Assembly: GCF_023008405.1 (NCBI RefSeq) | Contig: NZ_CP095376.1 | Span: 186,001 to 250,000 of the forward strand | Direction of reading: 5' to 3' | Length of the DNA: 64,000 bases | Source: Amycolatopsis sp. FBCC-B4732 | GTDB taxonomy: Bacteria; Actinomycetota; Actinomycetes; Mycobacteriales; Pseudonocardiaceae | In this document: piece after piece, positions 20,325 through 30,015 of the stretch | Layout: every line of letters starts with the position of its first letter | How positions within the stretch are numbered: position 1 is the stretch's first letter | The notes under the pieces: model-generated | Seen by the model: only the letters and a program-made list of their open reading frames with translations | The model's database searches: none | Told to the model about the DNA's origin: nothing | Position numbers and translations under genes: made by a program

Positions 20325-21812
20325 GTGCTGCTTTCCTTGCGATCGCGCGGCCGGATCGCCTTGGCCACCGCGCTCACCGCGGCGTTCGCGCTGCTCGTAC
20401 CGGGGGTCGCGCACGCGGCGCCACCGTCCGGCGACGACTTCGACCAGGCAACGGTGATCACCGCGCTGCCGTTCACCGCGCAGCAGGACACGAGCGAGGC
20501 CACCCGGGCGGTCGACGACCCGTCCTGGTGCCAGTCGTCCGACGTCCGGGCGTCCGTCTGGTTCCGGTACACGGCCACCGCGGACGGGTACCTGCGCGCC
20601 TCGACCAAGGGCAGCGACCCGGAGATGATCCTCGCGGTCCACACCGGGACCCGGGGCGCGCTCCGCGGCGTCGACAACGGCTGCGGCATCGGCGCGGACG
20701 CGACGTTCCTGGCGAAGGCCGGCACCACGTACTCCATCATGATCTCCGGCTACGACGTCCCGGGCGGCGCGCTGTCGCTGAAGCTGGACTCCGTCCCGGC
20801 CGCGGCCAACGACGACTTCGCGAACGCGCAGCCCGTGCCGTCGCTGCCGTTCTCCGCGCAGCCGGACTTCTCGGTCGCCTCCTACGAAGCCGACGACCCG
20901 GAGTCGACCTGCCAGTCCGAGGCCAACCTCGCCCCGTCGGTCTGGTACGCCTACACCAACACCGGTGAGGCGAAGTCGGTCACCGCGCGGACCACCGGGT
21001 ACGGCTCGGCCCTCTCGGTCTACACCGGGAGCAGCCTGCCGGAGCTGAAGCAGGTGGCCTGCAAGAACGACTCGTACGGGCAGCCGACCGCGTTCCGCGC
21101 CGCCACCGGCACGACCTACTACGTCCGCGTGACCGGGCCGGCCGGTTCGTACGAGCCCGTCACGCTGTCCCTGGCCGACGCGCCGGCGCTGGACCCGTCG
21201 ATCTCCCAGTCGCCGTCGTACCCGACGGTCTACGACACCGTTTCGTTCTCCGCGGACTCCTGGAACGAGATCGACCGGCCGATGACCGCCGACTGGGACT
21301 TCGGCGACGGCGCCACGGCCCCGGCCGGCACCGCGCCCGTCTCCCACCACTACGCCACCGACGGCACGTACACCGTCACCACGCACGCGACGTCGCCGGA
21401 CGGCCGCACGGCCACCAAGACGACGCTCGTCACGGTGACCACGCACGACGTCGGGATCGCCAAGTTCGCCGTGCCCACCGCGGCCCGCGTGGGCGTCAGC
21501 AAGCCCATTTCGGTCGACGTCAGCAACACCCGCTACGCCGAAACGGCGACGGTCGTGCTGTCCCGCAACGACGGGACCTCCTGGCGGCAGGTCGCCACGC
21601 TCACCCTGACCGTGCCCGCGCGGCCCACCAAGACCGTGCGGTTCCCGTTCGCCTACACCTTCACCCCGGAGGACCTGGCGGACGGCAAGGTCACCTTCCG
21701 AGCGAGCGTCTCGCTGGACTACCCGATCCGCGACGCCCGGCCGGCGGACAACGAAGTGATCGCCATCGCCACGACCGTCAAGCCGGCCGCCACGCGCATC
21801 ACCGCCGTCTGA
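20325..21812 (+). CDS. Secreted PKD-domain protein, paralogue 1
   Basis: 495 aa from GTG 20325, preceded by a G-rich Shine-Dalgarno (GGGGGGA). Signal peptide: Arg-containing n-region, hydrophobic core, AHA-A cleavage near residue 30. The mature part has two similar beta-sandwich units (about 33-150 and 160-290), each opening with a DDF motif and containing VWxxYT, ending in a run such as GTTYYVRVTG that recalls PPC-type domains. A PKD domain follows (about 300-385, DWDFGDG), then a CARDB-like module. No catalytic motif is recognised. Exported and probably wall- or matrix-associated. The next gene is a paralogue with the same architecture 17 bp away, so the two are co-transcribed. Function unknown. 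Confidence 0.85.
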   Translation: MLLSLRSRGRIALATALTAAFALLVPGVAHAAPPSGDDFDQATVITALPFTAQQDTSEATRAVDDPSWCQSSDVRASVWFRYTATADGYLRASTKGSDPEMILAVHTGTRGALRGVDNGCGIGADATFLAKAGTTYSIMISGYDVPGGALSLKLDSVPAAANDDFANAQPVPSLPFSAQPDFSVASYEADDPESTCQSEANLAPSVWYAYTNTGEAKSVTARTTGYGSALSVYTGSSLPELKQVACKNDSYGQPTAFRAATGTTYYVRVTGPAGSYEPVTLSLADAPALDPSISQSPSYPTVYDTVSFSADSWNEIDRPMTADWDFGDGATAPAGTAPVSHHYATDGTYTVTTHATSPDGRTATKTTLVTVTTHDVGIAKFAVPTAARVGVSKPISVDVSNTRYAETATVVLSRNDGTSWRQVATLTLTVPARPTKTVRFPFAYTFTPEDLADGKVTFRASVSLDYPIRDARPADNEVIAIATTVKPAATRITAV

Positions 21813-21829
21813 ACACTGGGGGGAACAGA

Positions 21830-23284
21830 ATGAGGACCACCGCTTTCCGGCGCCTGCTGGTCGCCGGCCTGGCCGTCGCGGCCGCACTGGTGGCACCGGC
21901 CACCGCGCACGCCGACACACCGGCCAACGACGATTTCGACACCGCCACCACCGTCACCGCCCTGCCCTTCCGGGCCACCCAGGACTTCGGCGAAGGGACG
22001 AAGGCCGCCGACGACCCGACCTCGTGCTACGCCTGGATCGCGACGAGCGCGTGGTACGACTACACCGCGTCCGCCGACGGGTTCGTCCGCGCCCTGCCCA
22101 CGGGCGCCAACCAGTTGCCGTTCATCGCGGTCTACACCGGCTCGCGCGGGGCGTTGTCGCAGGTGCCCGGCGCCTGTGCGGAGTGGAACTCCGGGCCGTC
22201 GGTGACCTTCCCGGTCACCGCCGGGCAGACGTACCACATCATGGTGTTCAAGCCGTACGCCGGCGCCGGCCAGGTGGCCACGCTGGACCTTTCCAGCGTC
22301 CCGCGGGAGGCGAACGACGACTTCGCGGCGGCCGCGGTGGCGACGCTGCCCGGGACGTTCTCGGGTGACCTTTCGCGGTCTACGAGCGAGCCGGGCGAGG
22401 TGACGGCGAGCTGCGATCCCGAGGCCGACCACTCGGTGTGGTACCGGTACACACCGGACCGCACCCGGCCGATCAGCGTGGAGCGGCGGGGCGGCCGGAC
22501 GCCGTCGGTCGCGGTGTACCGCGGCCCGGAACTGTCCGAAGTGGACTGCGCGGGGGAGCTGGACGGCACCAAGCGCGTGGTCTTCACGGCCGAAGCCGGC
22601 CGGCAGTACTGGCTCCGGGTGGCCACCGACGCCGACGGCGCGTCCCCGTACGACATCCGCCTGACGACCGCGCCGGCGTTGACGCCCAACGTGTACCTGT
22701 ACTCCGGGGTGAATTCGGTGTTCGACGACATCCAGATGTTCCCGAACGCGGGCGACCACCTCGGCCGCCCGCTGGTCAGCGGCGAGCTGAAGTTCGGCGA
22801 CGGCACGTCGGTGGCGCTCACGTCGAACGCCGCGCTGACGCACCGCTACGCCGCGGACGGCGACTACCGCCTGGAGATCAGCGCGACGACCGACGACGGG
22901 CGCTCGGGGACCGGCAGCCAGGTGGTGCACGTCGAGACGCACGACGTCACGCTGACCGGGCTGTCCCTGCCCGCGCAGGCGCGTGCGGGGCAGACGAAGC
23001 CGGTCAAGGTGTCCGTGGTGAACAACCGCTACGACGAGAAGGTCGTCGTCTCGTTGCGCAAGAAGGGCGAGAGCGGGTACTTCGAGGAGGTCGGCACGCT
23101 GACCCAGTTCGTGCCGGCGGGCGGCCGGGTGGAGTTCCCGTTCGCGTATTCGTACACGCCGGCCGACGCGGCGGCGGGCCAGGCGGAGTTCGAGGTGACG
23201 GCCACGCTCGAGGGCCGTTACGACGGCGACGCCCACCCGGTGGACAACCGGCTGACCGGCGTCACCAAGGTCCGCGCGAGCTGA
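21830..23284 (+). CDS. Secreted PKD-domain protein, paralogue 2
   Basis: 484 aa from ATG 21830 with GGGGGGAA in front. Signal peptide ends AHA-D around residue 30. It repeats the order of the upstream gene: two DDF-initiated units (AWYDYT and VWYRYT), a PKD-like segment (LKFGDGTS, RYAADGDYRLEIS) and a C-terminal CARDB-like domain (LPAQARAGQTKPVKVSVVNNRY; compare VPTAARVGVSKPISVDVSNTRY in paralogue 1). The PKD core is less canonical here (KFGDG rather than DWDFGDG). The pair is flanked by hairpins and stands apart from the PKS and the conservon. No enzyme activity is suggested. Confidence 0.84.
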   Translation: MRTTAFRRLLVAGLAVAAALVAPATAHADTPANDDFDTATTVTALPFRATQDFGEGTKAADDPTSCYAWIATSAWYDYTASADGFVRALPTGANQLPFIAVYTGSRGALSQVPGACAEWNSGPSVTFPVTAGQTYHIMVFKPYAGAGQVATLDLSSVPREANDDFAAAAVATLPGTFSGDLSRSTSEPGEVTASCDPEADHSVWYRYTPDRTRPISVERRGGRTPSVAVYRGPELSEVDCAGELDGTKRVVFTAEAGRQYWLRVATDADGASPYDIRLTTAPALTPNVYLYSGVNSVFDDIQMFPNAGDHLGRPLVSGELKFGDGTSVALTSNAALTHRYAADGDYRLEISATTDDGRSGTGSQVVHVETHDVTLTGLSLPAQARAGQTKPVKVSVVNNRYDEKVVVSLRKKGESGYFEEVGTLTQFVPAGGRVEFPFAYSYTPADAAAGQAEFEVTATLEGRYDGDAHPVDNRLTGVTKVRAS

Positions 23285-23561
23285 GTCCCCGCCCGGGCGC
23301 TTGCCGGCGCCCGGGGCGAGGTGACCACGGTCCGTGGCCGGTCGGCGGTGTGCGCCGGCCGAGTCCACTTTCGCCTTGGCGGGGCCCCTCGTCCCGCCAA
23401 GGCGGAAATTCACCTACCTCGCAGGGGACCCCGTGCATCCTTCGAATCGTTCTCACCCTCCGCAAGGGTAAAAAGCCGCGCGGTGGAAGTTCACCCTGTG
23501 TAGCTGATGCGTACGGGGGAAACGGCTCGCGTTCCTTGACAGCACCGGCCCCGCCGGAGTT
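23285..23561. other. Intergenic region with hairpin 23372-23404
   Basis: 277 bp. The clearest element is a perfect 12-bp stem, 23372-23383 with 23393-23404, loop nine bases, a probable terminator for the PKD pair although no T-run follows. A smaller CCACG/CGTGG hairpin lies near 23325. The remainder up to the kinase start is less GC-rich than its surroundings and presumably holds the conservon promoter. I could not fix -35/-10 boxes with confidence. Confidence 0.5.
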
Positions 23562-25859
23562 ATGTCACCGCCTGAATTCCGCGGAAAAGGAACCGGAAAT
23601 CGTTCTCGGGCCACCGGTACGAATCGAGCCACGCCACCGATGAAAGAAGACCCACGTCGTTCCGCCCCCTCCTGGAATCCGGGTGACTGGGGGCTGCGCA
23701 CCAAGATCTCCGTCGTGCTGCTGCTGCCCGTCCTGGTCGCCTTGCTGCTGGCCGGGGCCCGGGTGCAGGGCGAACTCGCCCGGGCCGGCGGGCTCAGCGC
23801 CGTGCGCGACCAAATGCCCGTCGTGCAAGGGATTTCCGAACTCGCCGGGCTCGTCGACGACGAGATGATCCACGACGGTGCCGCCGCGCAGACCGCCGCC
23901 GTCGACGGGAAAGCCGCGTCGGTGCGCCGGGACGCCGCATTTTCGCAGCTCACCCCGCAACTCGCCGGCGCATTGGAAGATCAGCTCGGTAAATTGGCCG
24001 AGCTGCGCCAGCAGACCGGTTCCGCGGCCGCCAAAACCGCCGCTTACCACGACTTCACGGTCGTGCTCGGCGAAGTGATCCCCGGCGTTGTCGGCCAAGC
24101 CGGGAATGCCGATCTCGGCGCGTCGGCGAGTCTCAGCGCGGCGTTGGTGCAGCTGAGGACCGTGCTCGCCGTCCAGGAAGCCGTGGCGGGCGACCCCGGT
24201 GGCGCCGCGGTGGCCGAGCGCGCCGTGTCCGAAGAGGCCGTGCTCACCGGTCAGATCCGCCGCGTGACGCCGGCGGGCGCGGCGGCGGCCCGGTTCGCCG
24301 CGGCGACCAGCCCGGGTGCCGGCGGTCCCGCCGCGAAGCGCGCGGTGCTCGGCACCGTGCTGGCCGAACAGGTGAAAACGCTTTCGGACGCGGTCGGCGT
24401 GCAGACCAACCTCGCCCGCTCGGACGCGCTGCGCGACGCCGCGCTGGTGCTCGCGGCCCTGCTCTGCGCCCTCGCCATCGCGCTCGCCGTCGCCCGGTCC
24501 GTCGTGGCCCCGATCCGGCGGCTGCACGCGGCCGCGCTCGACACCGCGCGCCGACGGCTGCCCGGCACCATCGAACGCATCCGGGGCGGCGAGGACGTCG
24601 ACTGGCGGGCGACCCCGCCGCTGCCGGTCGACTCGGAGGAGGAGGTCGGCCAGCTCGCCCGCGCCTTCGACGACATGCACCGGCAGGCGGTCCGGCTCGC
24701 CGTCGGCGAGCAGGCCGAGATGCGGATCCAGGTCAGCGAGATGTTCATGACGCTGTCGCGGCGCAGCCAGTCGCTGGTGGAGCTGCAGCTTTCGGTGATC
24801 GAGGACCTCGAAGCCGACGAGCAGGACCCGCAGCGGCTGGCCGAGCTGTTCCAGATCGACCACATCGCCACGCGGCTGCGGCGCAACGGCGAAAACCTGC
24901 AGGTCCTCGCCGGTGGCCGGCCGGTGCGGCGGGAAACCGGCCCGGTGGCGACGGTCGAGCTGCTGCGGGCGGCGACGTCGGAGGTCAAGGACTACCAGCG
25001 CATCACCCTCGGCAACGCCCCGCGCGGCTCGGTGCAGGCCGAAGCCGCGGCCGACATCGTGCACATCCTCGCGGAGCTGCTGGAGAACGCCATCCGGTCG
25101 TCGCCGCCGGGGGAGCAGGTCGTGCTCACCGCCGACCGCGGCTTCGACGGCGGCGTGCTCGTCGAGGTCGTCGACGTCGGTCTCGGCATGACCCGCGAAG
25201 ACCTCGAAGCGGCCAACGCCCGGCTGGCCGCCGGCGCGTCGGTGAGCCCGGAGACCACCCGCCGGATGGGCTTGTTCGTGGTGAGCAGGCTGGCCGCCTC
25301 GCACGGGATCACCGTCCGGCTGCGGCCGACGACCACGCGGACCGCGAGCGCCGGCATCACCGCCAGCGTGCACGTGCCCGGCGTGCTGGTCCTGGTCGAC
25401 CTGCCGGCCCGGCCCGGCCCGCTCGCGCTGCTCCCGGCCGTCAACGGCACCGCGCGGCCCGAGCTCGAACCCCGGTGGCCCGCCGAAGAACCCGGACCCG
25501 CGCCGCCGGCGGACCCGCCGACCCCGATCTTCGACCAGATGCTGTCGCACTGGTTCGCCGAAACCCCGCCGGAAGCGGCGCGCCCGGCGGGCTGGGCGAG
25601 CCCCGCCGACCAGGTGCGGCAGGCCGCCGAAGCCGCGGTCGGGACCGTCGGCGAGCCCGAGTTCACCGACTCGGGCCTGCCGGCCCGGCAGCCCGGCGCG
25701 CAGCTGGCCCCGGGCTCGGCCGCCCCGCGCCACCCGCAGCAGGGCGACCCGTCCTTCCGCGACCCGGCGGCGGTGCGGAGCAACCTTTCCCGGCACTACA
25801 GCGGTATGCGCGCGGCCCGCCACCGGGTCTCGGCCGAGCCGGACGCGGAGCAGCGATGA
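23562..25859 (+). CDS. Conservon sensor-kinase-like ATPase (CvnA type)
   Basis: 765 aa from ATG 23562; an in-frame ATG at 23640 is an alternative because neither has an ideal RBS. TM1 is about residues 45-65, an extracellular helical sensor of the nitrate/nitrite-sensing type about 70-285, TM2 about 288-310, then a HAMP-like linker, a helical dimerisation region and an HATPase_c domain with N-box [11 protein letters not shown]1 DVGLGM and G2 GLFVVSRLA. The C-terminal about 140 residues are Pro/Ala-rich and disordered. It is the first gene of a four-gene conservon; the products of such sets form a membrane-bound GTPase-linked complex in Streptomyces. The stop overlaps the next start as ATGA. 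No partner response regulator is present, as is typical. Confidence 0.92.
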   Translation: MSPPEFRGKGTGNRSRATGTNRATPPMKEDPRRSAPSWNPGDWGLRTKISVVLLLPVLVALLLAGARVQGELARAGGLSAVRDQMPVVQGISELAGLVDDEMIHDGAAAQTAAVDGKAASVRRDAAFSQLTPQLAGALEDQLGKLAELRQQTGSAAAKTAAYHDFTVVLGEVIPGVVGQAGNADLGASASLSAALVQLRTVLAVQEAVAGDPGGAAVAERAVSEEAVLTGQIRRVTPAGAAAARFAAATSPGAGGPAAKRAVLGTVLAEQVKTLSDAVGVQTNLARSDALRDAALVLAALLCALAIALAVARSVVAPIRRLHAAALDTARRRLPGTIERIRGGEDVDWRATPPLPVDSEEEVGQLARAFDDMHRQAVRLAVGEQAEMRIQVSEMFMTLSRRSQSLVELQLSVIEDLEADEQDPQRLAELFQIDHIATRLRRNGENLQVLAGGRPVRRETGPVATVELLRAATSEVKDYQRITLGNAPRGSVQAEAAADIVHILAELLENAIRSSPPGEQVVLTADRGFDGGVLVEVVDVGLGMTREDLEAANARLAAGASVSPETTRRMGLFVVSRLAASHGITVRLRPTTTRTASAGITASVHVPGVLVLVDLPARPGPLALLPAVNGTARPELEPRWPAEEPGPAPPADPPTPIFDQMLSHWFAETPPEAARPAGWASPADQVRQAAEAAVGTVGEPEFTDSGLPARQPGAQLAPGSAAPRHPQQGDPSFRDPAAVRSNLSRHYSGMRAARHRVSAEPDAEQR

Positions 25860-26290
25860 GTACCCGGCAGGAAGGAACGGAAGTGACCGACGGGTCCCGG
25901 AACTGGCTGGTGTCGGCGTTCACCCAGGAGGTGCCCGGGGTGGCGCACGCGGCGCTCGTCTCGGCGGACGGGCTGCTCGTGGCGGCGAACGACACCCTGC
26001 CGCGCGACCGCGGCGACCAGCTCTCGGCGATCGCGTCCGGGCTCGCCAGCCTCGCGCTCGGCACGGCCGACCTGTTCACCGCCGGCCGCGTCGTGCAGTC
26101 GGTGATCGAGATGGAGCAAGGATTTCTGCTGCTGATGAACGTCGGGGACGGCTCGAACCTGGTCGTGCTGGCCAACCCGGGCTGCGACATCGGGCTGGTC
26201 GGCTACGAGATGACGTTGCTGGTGGACCGGGTCGGGAAGGTGGTCGAGACCCCGGCGCGGCCGGCGGCCTCGCCGGGAGCGGCCCGGTGA
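25856..26290 (+). CDS. Roadblock/LC7-domain protein (CvnB type)
   Basis: 144 aa from ATG 25856, overlapping the kinase stop. A single roadblock fold: [24 protein letters not shown], then the [18 protein letters not shown] strand-helix pair. Roadblock proteins regulate small GTPases, here presumably the CvnD-like protein two genes downstream. Length and position match the second gene of conservons. The stop overlaps the next start as GTGA. Confidence 0.93.
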   Translation: MSTRQEGTEVTDGSRNWLVSAFTQEVPGVAHAALVSADGLLVAANDTLPRDRGDQLSAIASGLASLALGTADLFTAGRVVQSVIEMEQGFLLLMNVGDGSNLVVLANPGCDIGLVGYEMTLLVDRVGKVVETPARPAASPGAAR

Positions 26291-26664
26291 CCGACGGCCG
26301 GCGACGCGAGGGCGGGCGGCACGCGGCGTCGCTGGCCCGCCCCTACGCCTGGACCGCCGGTCGCACGCGGCCGAAGGTCGACCTGGCGGTGGAAGCCCTC
26401 GTCGAGACGACGGCGGAAGGCCGCACCGCGTCCTTCAGCCCGACCAACCCCCTGGCCGCGGTGATGGAGCTGTGCCTGCACAAGCGTTCGGTGGCCGAGG
26501 TCGCGGCCCACCTCGGCGTGCCGCTCGGGGTGGCCAGGGTGCTCATCGGCGACCTGCTCAGCGCCGGCCAGGTGTCCATCCGCGACACGCTCACCGCGGA
26601 CGCCTCCTGGGACGAACGCAACGACCTGCTCGAAAGGGTCCTCAGTGGACTACGTGCACTCTGA
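26287..26664 (+). CDS. DUF742 protein (CvnC type)
   Basis: 125 aa from GTG 26287. It has the family hallmarks [13 protein letters not shown] near the N-terminus and a winged-helix-like second half ([26 protein letters not shown]). Third member of the conservon. It overlaps the GTPase gene by 20 bp, a tight translational coupling. Its biochemical role is undefined; interaction with the kinase-like protein is known for some homologues. Confidence 0.93.
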   Translation: MTDGRRREGGRHAASLARPYAWTAGRTRPKVDLAVEALVETTAEGRTASFSPTNPLAAVMELCLHKRSVAEVAAHLGVPLGVARVLIGDLLSAGQVSIRDTLTADASWDERNDLLERVLSGLRAL

Positions 26665-27232
26665 CAAACTGATCACGTCGGCCAAGATCGTCGTCGCGGG
26701 CGGCTTCGGGGCCGGGAAGACGACGTTCGTCGGCGCCGTCTCGGAAATCGACCCGCTGCGCACCGAAGCGCTGATGACGTCGGCGGCGGTCGGCGTCGAC
26801 CGGGTCGAAGCGGTGCCCGGGAAGGTCGCGACGACGGTCGCGATGGACTTCGGCAGGCTCACCCTCGCCGAGGACCTGATCCTCTACGTCTTCGGCACGC
26901 CGGGCCAGCACCGGTTCTGGTTCATGTGGGACGACCTGGTCTGCGGCGCGGTGGCCGCGATCGTCCTGGTCGACACGCGCCGGCTGGCGGACTCGTTCGC
27001 GTCGATCGACTTCTTCGAATCCCGCGGCCTGCCGTTCCTGGTGGCCATCAACCAGTTCGAGGACACCCGCCAGCACCCGCCCGCGCAGGTGCGCGAAGCC
27101 CTCAAGGTCCCAGCGGCGGTGGAGGTCGTCACCTGCGACGCGCGCTCCCCGGAGTCCACGAAGCGGATCCTCATCGCCGCGGCCGAGCACGCGCTCGCCG
27201 AGCACCACTCACCACGATCGCGGAAAGCCTGA
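26645..27232 (+). CDS. Conservon small GTPase (CvnD type)
   Basis: 195 aa from GTG 26645. P-loop GGFGAGKTT (about residues 19-27), switch region with a conserved Thr, G3 motif as GTPGQHRFW (DxxG replaced by TPGQ) and G4 as NQFED in place of NKxD, both usual in this prokaryotic Ras-like family. Predicted to cycle GTP under control of the roadblock protein and act as the output of the membrane complex. 12 bp separate it from the MHYT gene, which is therefore likely in the same operon. Confidence 0.94.
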   Translation: MDYVHSDKLITSAKIVVAGGFGAGKTTFVGAVSEIDPLRTEALMTSAAVGVDRVEAVPGKVATTVAMDFGRLTLAEDLILYVFGTPGQHRFWFMWDDLVCGAVAAIVLVDTRRLADSFASIDFFESRGLPFLVAINQFEDTRQHPPAQVREALKVPAAVEVVTCDARSPESTKRILIAAAEHALAEHHSPRSRKA

Positions 27233-27244
27233 CAGGAGCCCGAA

Positions 27245-28009
27245 ATGCCCATGAACCACGACGATTTCGCGATGGGGCACTGGCTCGTGGTGCTCGCCTA
27301 CCTGACCTCGGTGGTGGGGTGCGCCCTCGGGCTCGCCTGCACGCTGCAGGCGCGTTCGACCGACAACCCGCGCGTCCGGCTGACGTGGCTGGGCCTCGCG
27401 GCGCTGTCCATCGGCGGCGTCGGCATCTGGGTCATGCACTTCATCGCGATGCTCGGCTTTTCGACCCCGGGGATGCCGGTGCGCTACGACATCCTCCGCA
27501 CGGCGGTGTCGGCGCTCCTCTCGGTGGTGGCGGTGTTCTGCGGCCTGCTGGTGTTCGGCGTCCGCAACCGCTTCGCCTGGCGTCGCCTGCTCCTGGGCGG
27601 CCTGCTCACCGGCCTCGCGGTGGCGGTGATGCACTACACGGGCATGTGGGCGGTCCAGGTCAAGGGCACGATCGGCTACGACCCGACGCTGGTGGTGCTG
27701 TCGGTCCTCATCGCGGTGGTCGCGGCGACGGCGGCCCTGTGGTTCACGGTCGGCCTGGACAAGCTCCTGCCCCGCCTGGCCGCGGGCCTGGTGATGGGCG
27801 CGGCGGTGACGGGCATGCACTACACGGGCATGGCGGCGGTCCGCCTGAACCTCGACCCGGCGGCGCCGGACCCGTCGGGCACGGAGGTGTTCTCGTTCCT
27901 GTTCCCGGTGTTCGTGCTGGCGGCGCTGGCGATGGCGGTCCCGATCTGCGCGGTGCTGATGGCGACGTCGAGTTCGGAGGCACCACGGCACACGACGGTC
28001 GGGTCCTGA
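27245..28009 (+). CDS. MHYT-domain integral membrane protein
   Basis: 254 aa from ATG 27245 with RBS AGGAG. About seven hydrophobic segments, with VMHF, VMHYTGM and GMHYTGM repeats. In the MHYT family these Met/His pairs are proposed to bind copper and sense O2, CO or NO. There is no attached GGDEF/EAL or kinase domain, so any output must go through a partner; the conservon products just upstream are the obvious candidates. The C-terminus is short and polar. Confidence 0.9.
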   Translation: MPMNHDDFAMGHWLVVLAYLTSVVGCALGLACTLQARSTDNPRVRLTWLGLAALSIGGVGIWVMHFIAMLGFSTPGMPVRYDILRTAVSALLSVVAVFCGLLVFGVRNRFAWRRLLLGGLLTGLAVAVMHYTGMWAVQVKGTIGYDPTLVVLSVLIAVVAATAALWFTVGLDKLLPRLAAGLVMGAAVTGMHYTGMAAVRLNLDPAAPDPSGTEVFSFLFPVFVLAALAMAVPICAVLMATSSSEAPRHTTVGS

Positions 28010-28020
28010 GCGGTCTTGAA

Positions 28021-28638
28021 TCAGTCCGTGGGCACCGGGAAGCGGTCCGCGCTGAAGTGCACCAGGATCGCCGTCGCCGTCGCGCAGACCTCGTCCCCCG
28101 CACGCAGCGTGCCCGACGCGTGCAGCTTCCGCTCGTCACGGCGGACGAGCCGGCCCTCGGCGACGAGCGGGACCGCGTACGGCGTGCCGCGGTGGTAGTC
28201 GACCGTCAGCGAGGCCGTCATCCCCGGGTAGCCCGCGGCCGCCGTGGCGCGGCCGAGGACGTGGTCGAGGACCGCCGCCACCCAGCCGCCGTGGACCCGG
28301 CCGGGCGGCCCTTCGTGCGCGGCGCCGAGCAGCACCTCGGCCCGCACCGACTCCGGGCCGACGGCGACCCAGGACAGCGGCGGGGCCAGCGGGTTCCCGG
28401 GCCCTTCCAGGGGGTTGTTGACGCTCAGGTGCCCGCCGCCTTCGAGGGCGGCCAGCAGCAACGGCGGCGCCTCCCCGGCCGCGCGCAGGGCCGTGGTCAC
28501 CGCTTCGACCCGGCGCGCCGCCGCGGCCAGGTCGGCTTCGTCGTCGCGCACGCGCACCGAGGCTTCGATCAGCTCGCGGATCCGGGTGCCGAGCAGGGCA
28601 CGCCCGGGCGGAACGCCGTCGACCACCGGGAAGGTCAT
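28021..28638 (-). CDS. Hotdog-fold thioesterase (PaaI-like)
   Basis: 205 aa from ATG 28638. The C-terminal half is a 4HBT/PaaI hotdog domain: GRVHGGWVAAVLDHVLG with the active-site region HGG...D, then SLTVDYHRGTPYAVPL. The N-terminal about 90 residues are helical with a PLEGPGNPLAPP stretch typical of actinobacterial acyl-CoA thioesterases. Likely hydrolyses an acyl- or aroyl-CoA in the cytoplasm. It is convergent with the MHYT gene (11 bp gap) and read after the SDR gene, 31 bp downstream of it. Confidence 0.82.
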   Translation of the reverse strand: MTFPVVDGVPPGRALLGTRIRELIEASVRVRDDEADLAAAARRVEAVTTALRAAGEAPPLLLAALEGGGHLSVNNPLEGPGNPLAPPLSWVAVGPESVRAEVLLGAAHEGPPGRVHGGWVAAVLDHVLGRATAAAGYPGMTASLTVDYHRGTPYAVPLVAEGRLVRRDERKLHASGTLRAGDEVCATATAILVHFSADRFPVPTD

Positions 28639-28669
28639 CGCACCCCCTGAAACTAGAACGTGTTTCAGG

Positions 28670-29428
28670 TTACCAGGTCGGGCGGGCGGTGACGCCGCCG
28701 TCGACGACCAGGTCGTGGCCGGTCACGAAGGACGCCAGCGGGGAGGCCAGGAAGACGCACGCGTTGCCGACGTCGGCCGGGGTGCCCAGGCGGCCCAGCG
28801 GGGCCGAGCGCTGCCAGCGCTCGACGCCCTCGGGCCAGTCCCGCGCGAGTCCCGGCCGGTCGATCAGCCCCGGCGACACCGTGTTGACGCGGATCCCGCG
28901 CGGCCCGTACTCCAGCGCCGCGCCGCGCGCGTGCACGACCAGCGCCGCCTTCGCCGCGCTGTAGTGGACGTGCCCCGGTGCGGGCTGCCGGGCCTCGATC
29001 GACGCCACGTGCGTGACGCTCCCGCCATCGACCAGCAGCCGGGCCGCCGCCTGGGTGCAGGAGAACGCGCTGGTCAGGGTCGCGTCCAGCATCGCCCGCC
29101 AGCGCTCGGCCGTGATGTCGGCAAGGGGTTCGACCGGCTGGACGCCGGCGTTGTTGACCAGCGCGTCGAGCCGCCCGCCCCACTCCGCGACGGCGTCGAG
29201 CAGGGCGTGGCACGCGGTGTCGTCGGTGAGCTCGGCGGCGAACGCGCGGGCCCGCCCACCGGCGGCTTCGATCGCCTCGACGACGTCGTCCGCGGCGCCG
29301 GGACGCCGGTGGTGCACGGCCACCGCGCTGCCCGCCTCGGCGAACCGGAGCGCGATGCCGCGCCCGATGCCCCCGGACGCGCCGGTGACGCAGGTGATCG
29401 TGCCGGAGAGATCGAGTGCGCTGCTCAT
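28670..29428 (-). CDS. SDR-family oxidoreductase
   Basis: 252 aa. Start ATG 29428 is chosen because the Rossmann motif GASGGIG then falls near residue 16, and longer frames run into the divergent gene. NNAG, catalytic Ser in VASIE and YSAAK are all present, followed by PGLID and a C-terminal DLVVDGG. Classical NAD(P)H-dependent short-chain dehydrogenase with unknown substrate. It probably shares a transcript with the hotdog thioesterase and is divergent from the ferritin-like gene (46 bp between starts). Confidence 0.92.
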   Translation of the reverse strand: MSSALDLSGTITCVTGASGGIGRGIALRFAEAGSAVAVHHRRPGAADDVVEAIEAAGGRARAFAAELTDDTACHALLDAVAEWGGRLDALVNNAGVQPVEPLADITAERWRAMLDATLTSAFSCTQAAARLLVDGGSVTHVASIEARQPAPGHVHYSAAKAALVVHARGAALEYGPRGIRVNTVSPGLIDRPGLARDWPEGVERWQRSAPLGRLGTPADVGNACVFLASPLASFVTGHDLVVDGGVTARPTW

Positions 29429-29474
29429 CGCCTCGATCGTAGATCCGCGCCCCGGTCCGTCGTACCTTGTGGGC

Positions 29475-30011
29475 ATGGCCAAGACCCAGAAGTTCGCCGA
29501 GCTGCTGCGGACCCAGATCCGCCACGAGTTCACCGCCGCCCAGCAGTACATCGCGCTCGCCGTCTGGCTGGACGCGCGTGACCTGCCGCGGCTGGCCAAA
29601 CGCTTCTACCGGCAGGCGATCGAGGAGCGGAACCACGCGCTGGCGATGGTGCGCTACCTGCTCGACCGCGACCACCCGGTGGCGATCCCGGGCACCGGCG
29701 ACGTCCGGAACGACTTCTCGAGCGTGCACGAGGTGATCGAGCTGGCCCTGCAGCAGGAGCGCGCGGTCACCACGGACATCGAGGCGATGGCGAAGGCCGC
29801 GCGCGCCGAGGAGGACTACCTCGGCGAGCAGTTCATGGGCTGGTTCCTCAAGGAGCAGGTCGAGGAGGTTGCCCAGATGACGACACTGCTGGCGGTCGTC
29901 GAGCGGGCCGGCGACAACCTGTTCGAGGTCGAGAACCACCTCTACCGCGAGGCGGCGACCGAGGCCGAGGACGCCCCGGACATGCCCCCGGTGGCGGGCG
30001 GCAAGCTCTGA
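29475..30011 (+). CDS. Ferritin-like iron storage protein
   Basis: 178 aa from ATG 29475. A four-helix ferritin fold: E-(x)-TAAQQYIA on helix A, EERNHA carrying the ExxH di-iron ligands on helix B, QQERAVT on helix C and EQFMGWFLKEQVEEV on helix D. It matches actinobacterial BfrB-like non-heme ferritins in length. A TACCTT hexamer 10 bp before the start could be a -10 of a short-leader transcript. It stores Fe(III) and detoxifies Fe(II). Confidence 0.93.
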   Translation: MAKTQKFAELLRTQIRHEFTAAQQYIALAVWLDARDLPRLAKRFYRQAIEERNHALAMVRYLLDRDHPVAIPGTGDVRNDFSSVHEVIELALQQERAVTTDIEAMAKAARAEEDYLGEQFMGWFLKEQVEEVAQMTTLLAVVERAGDNLFEVENHLYREAATEAEDAPDMPPVAGGKL

Positions 30012-30015
30012 CGGC

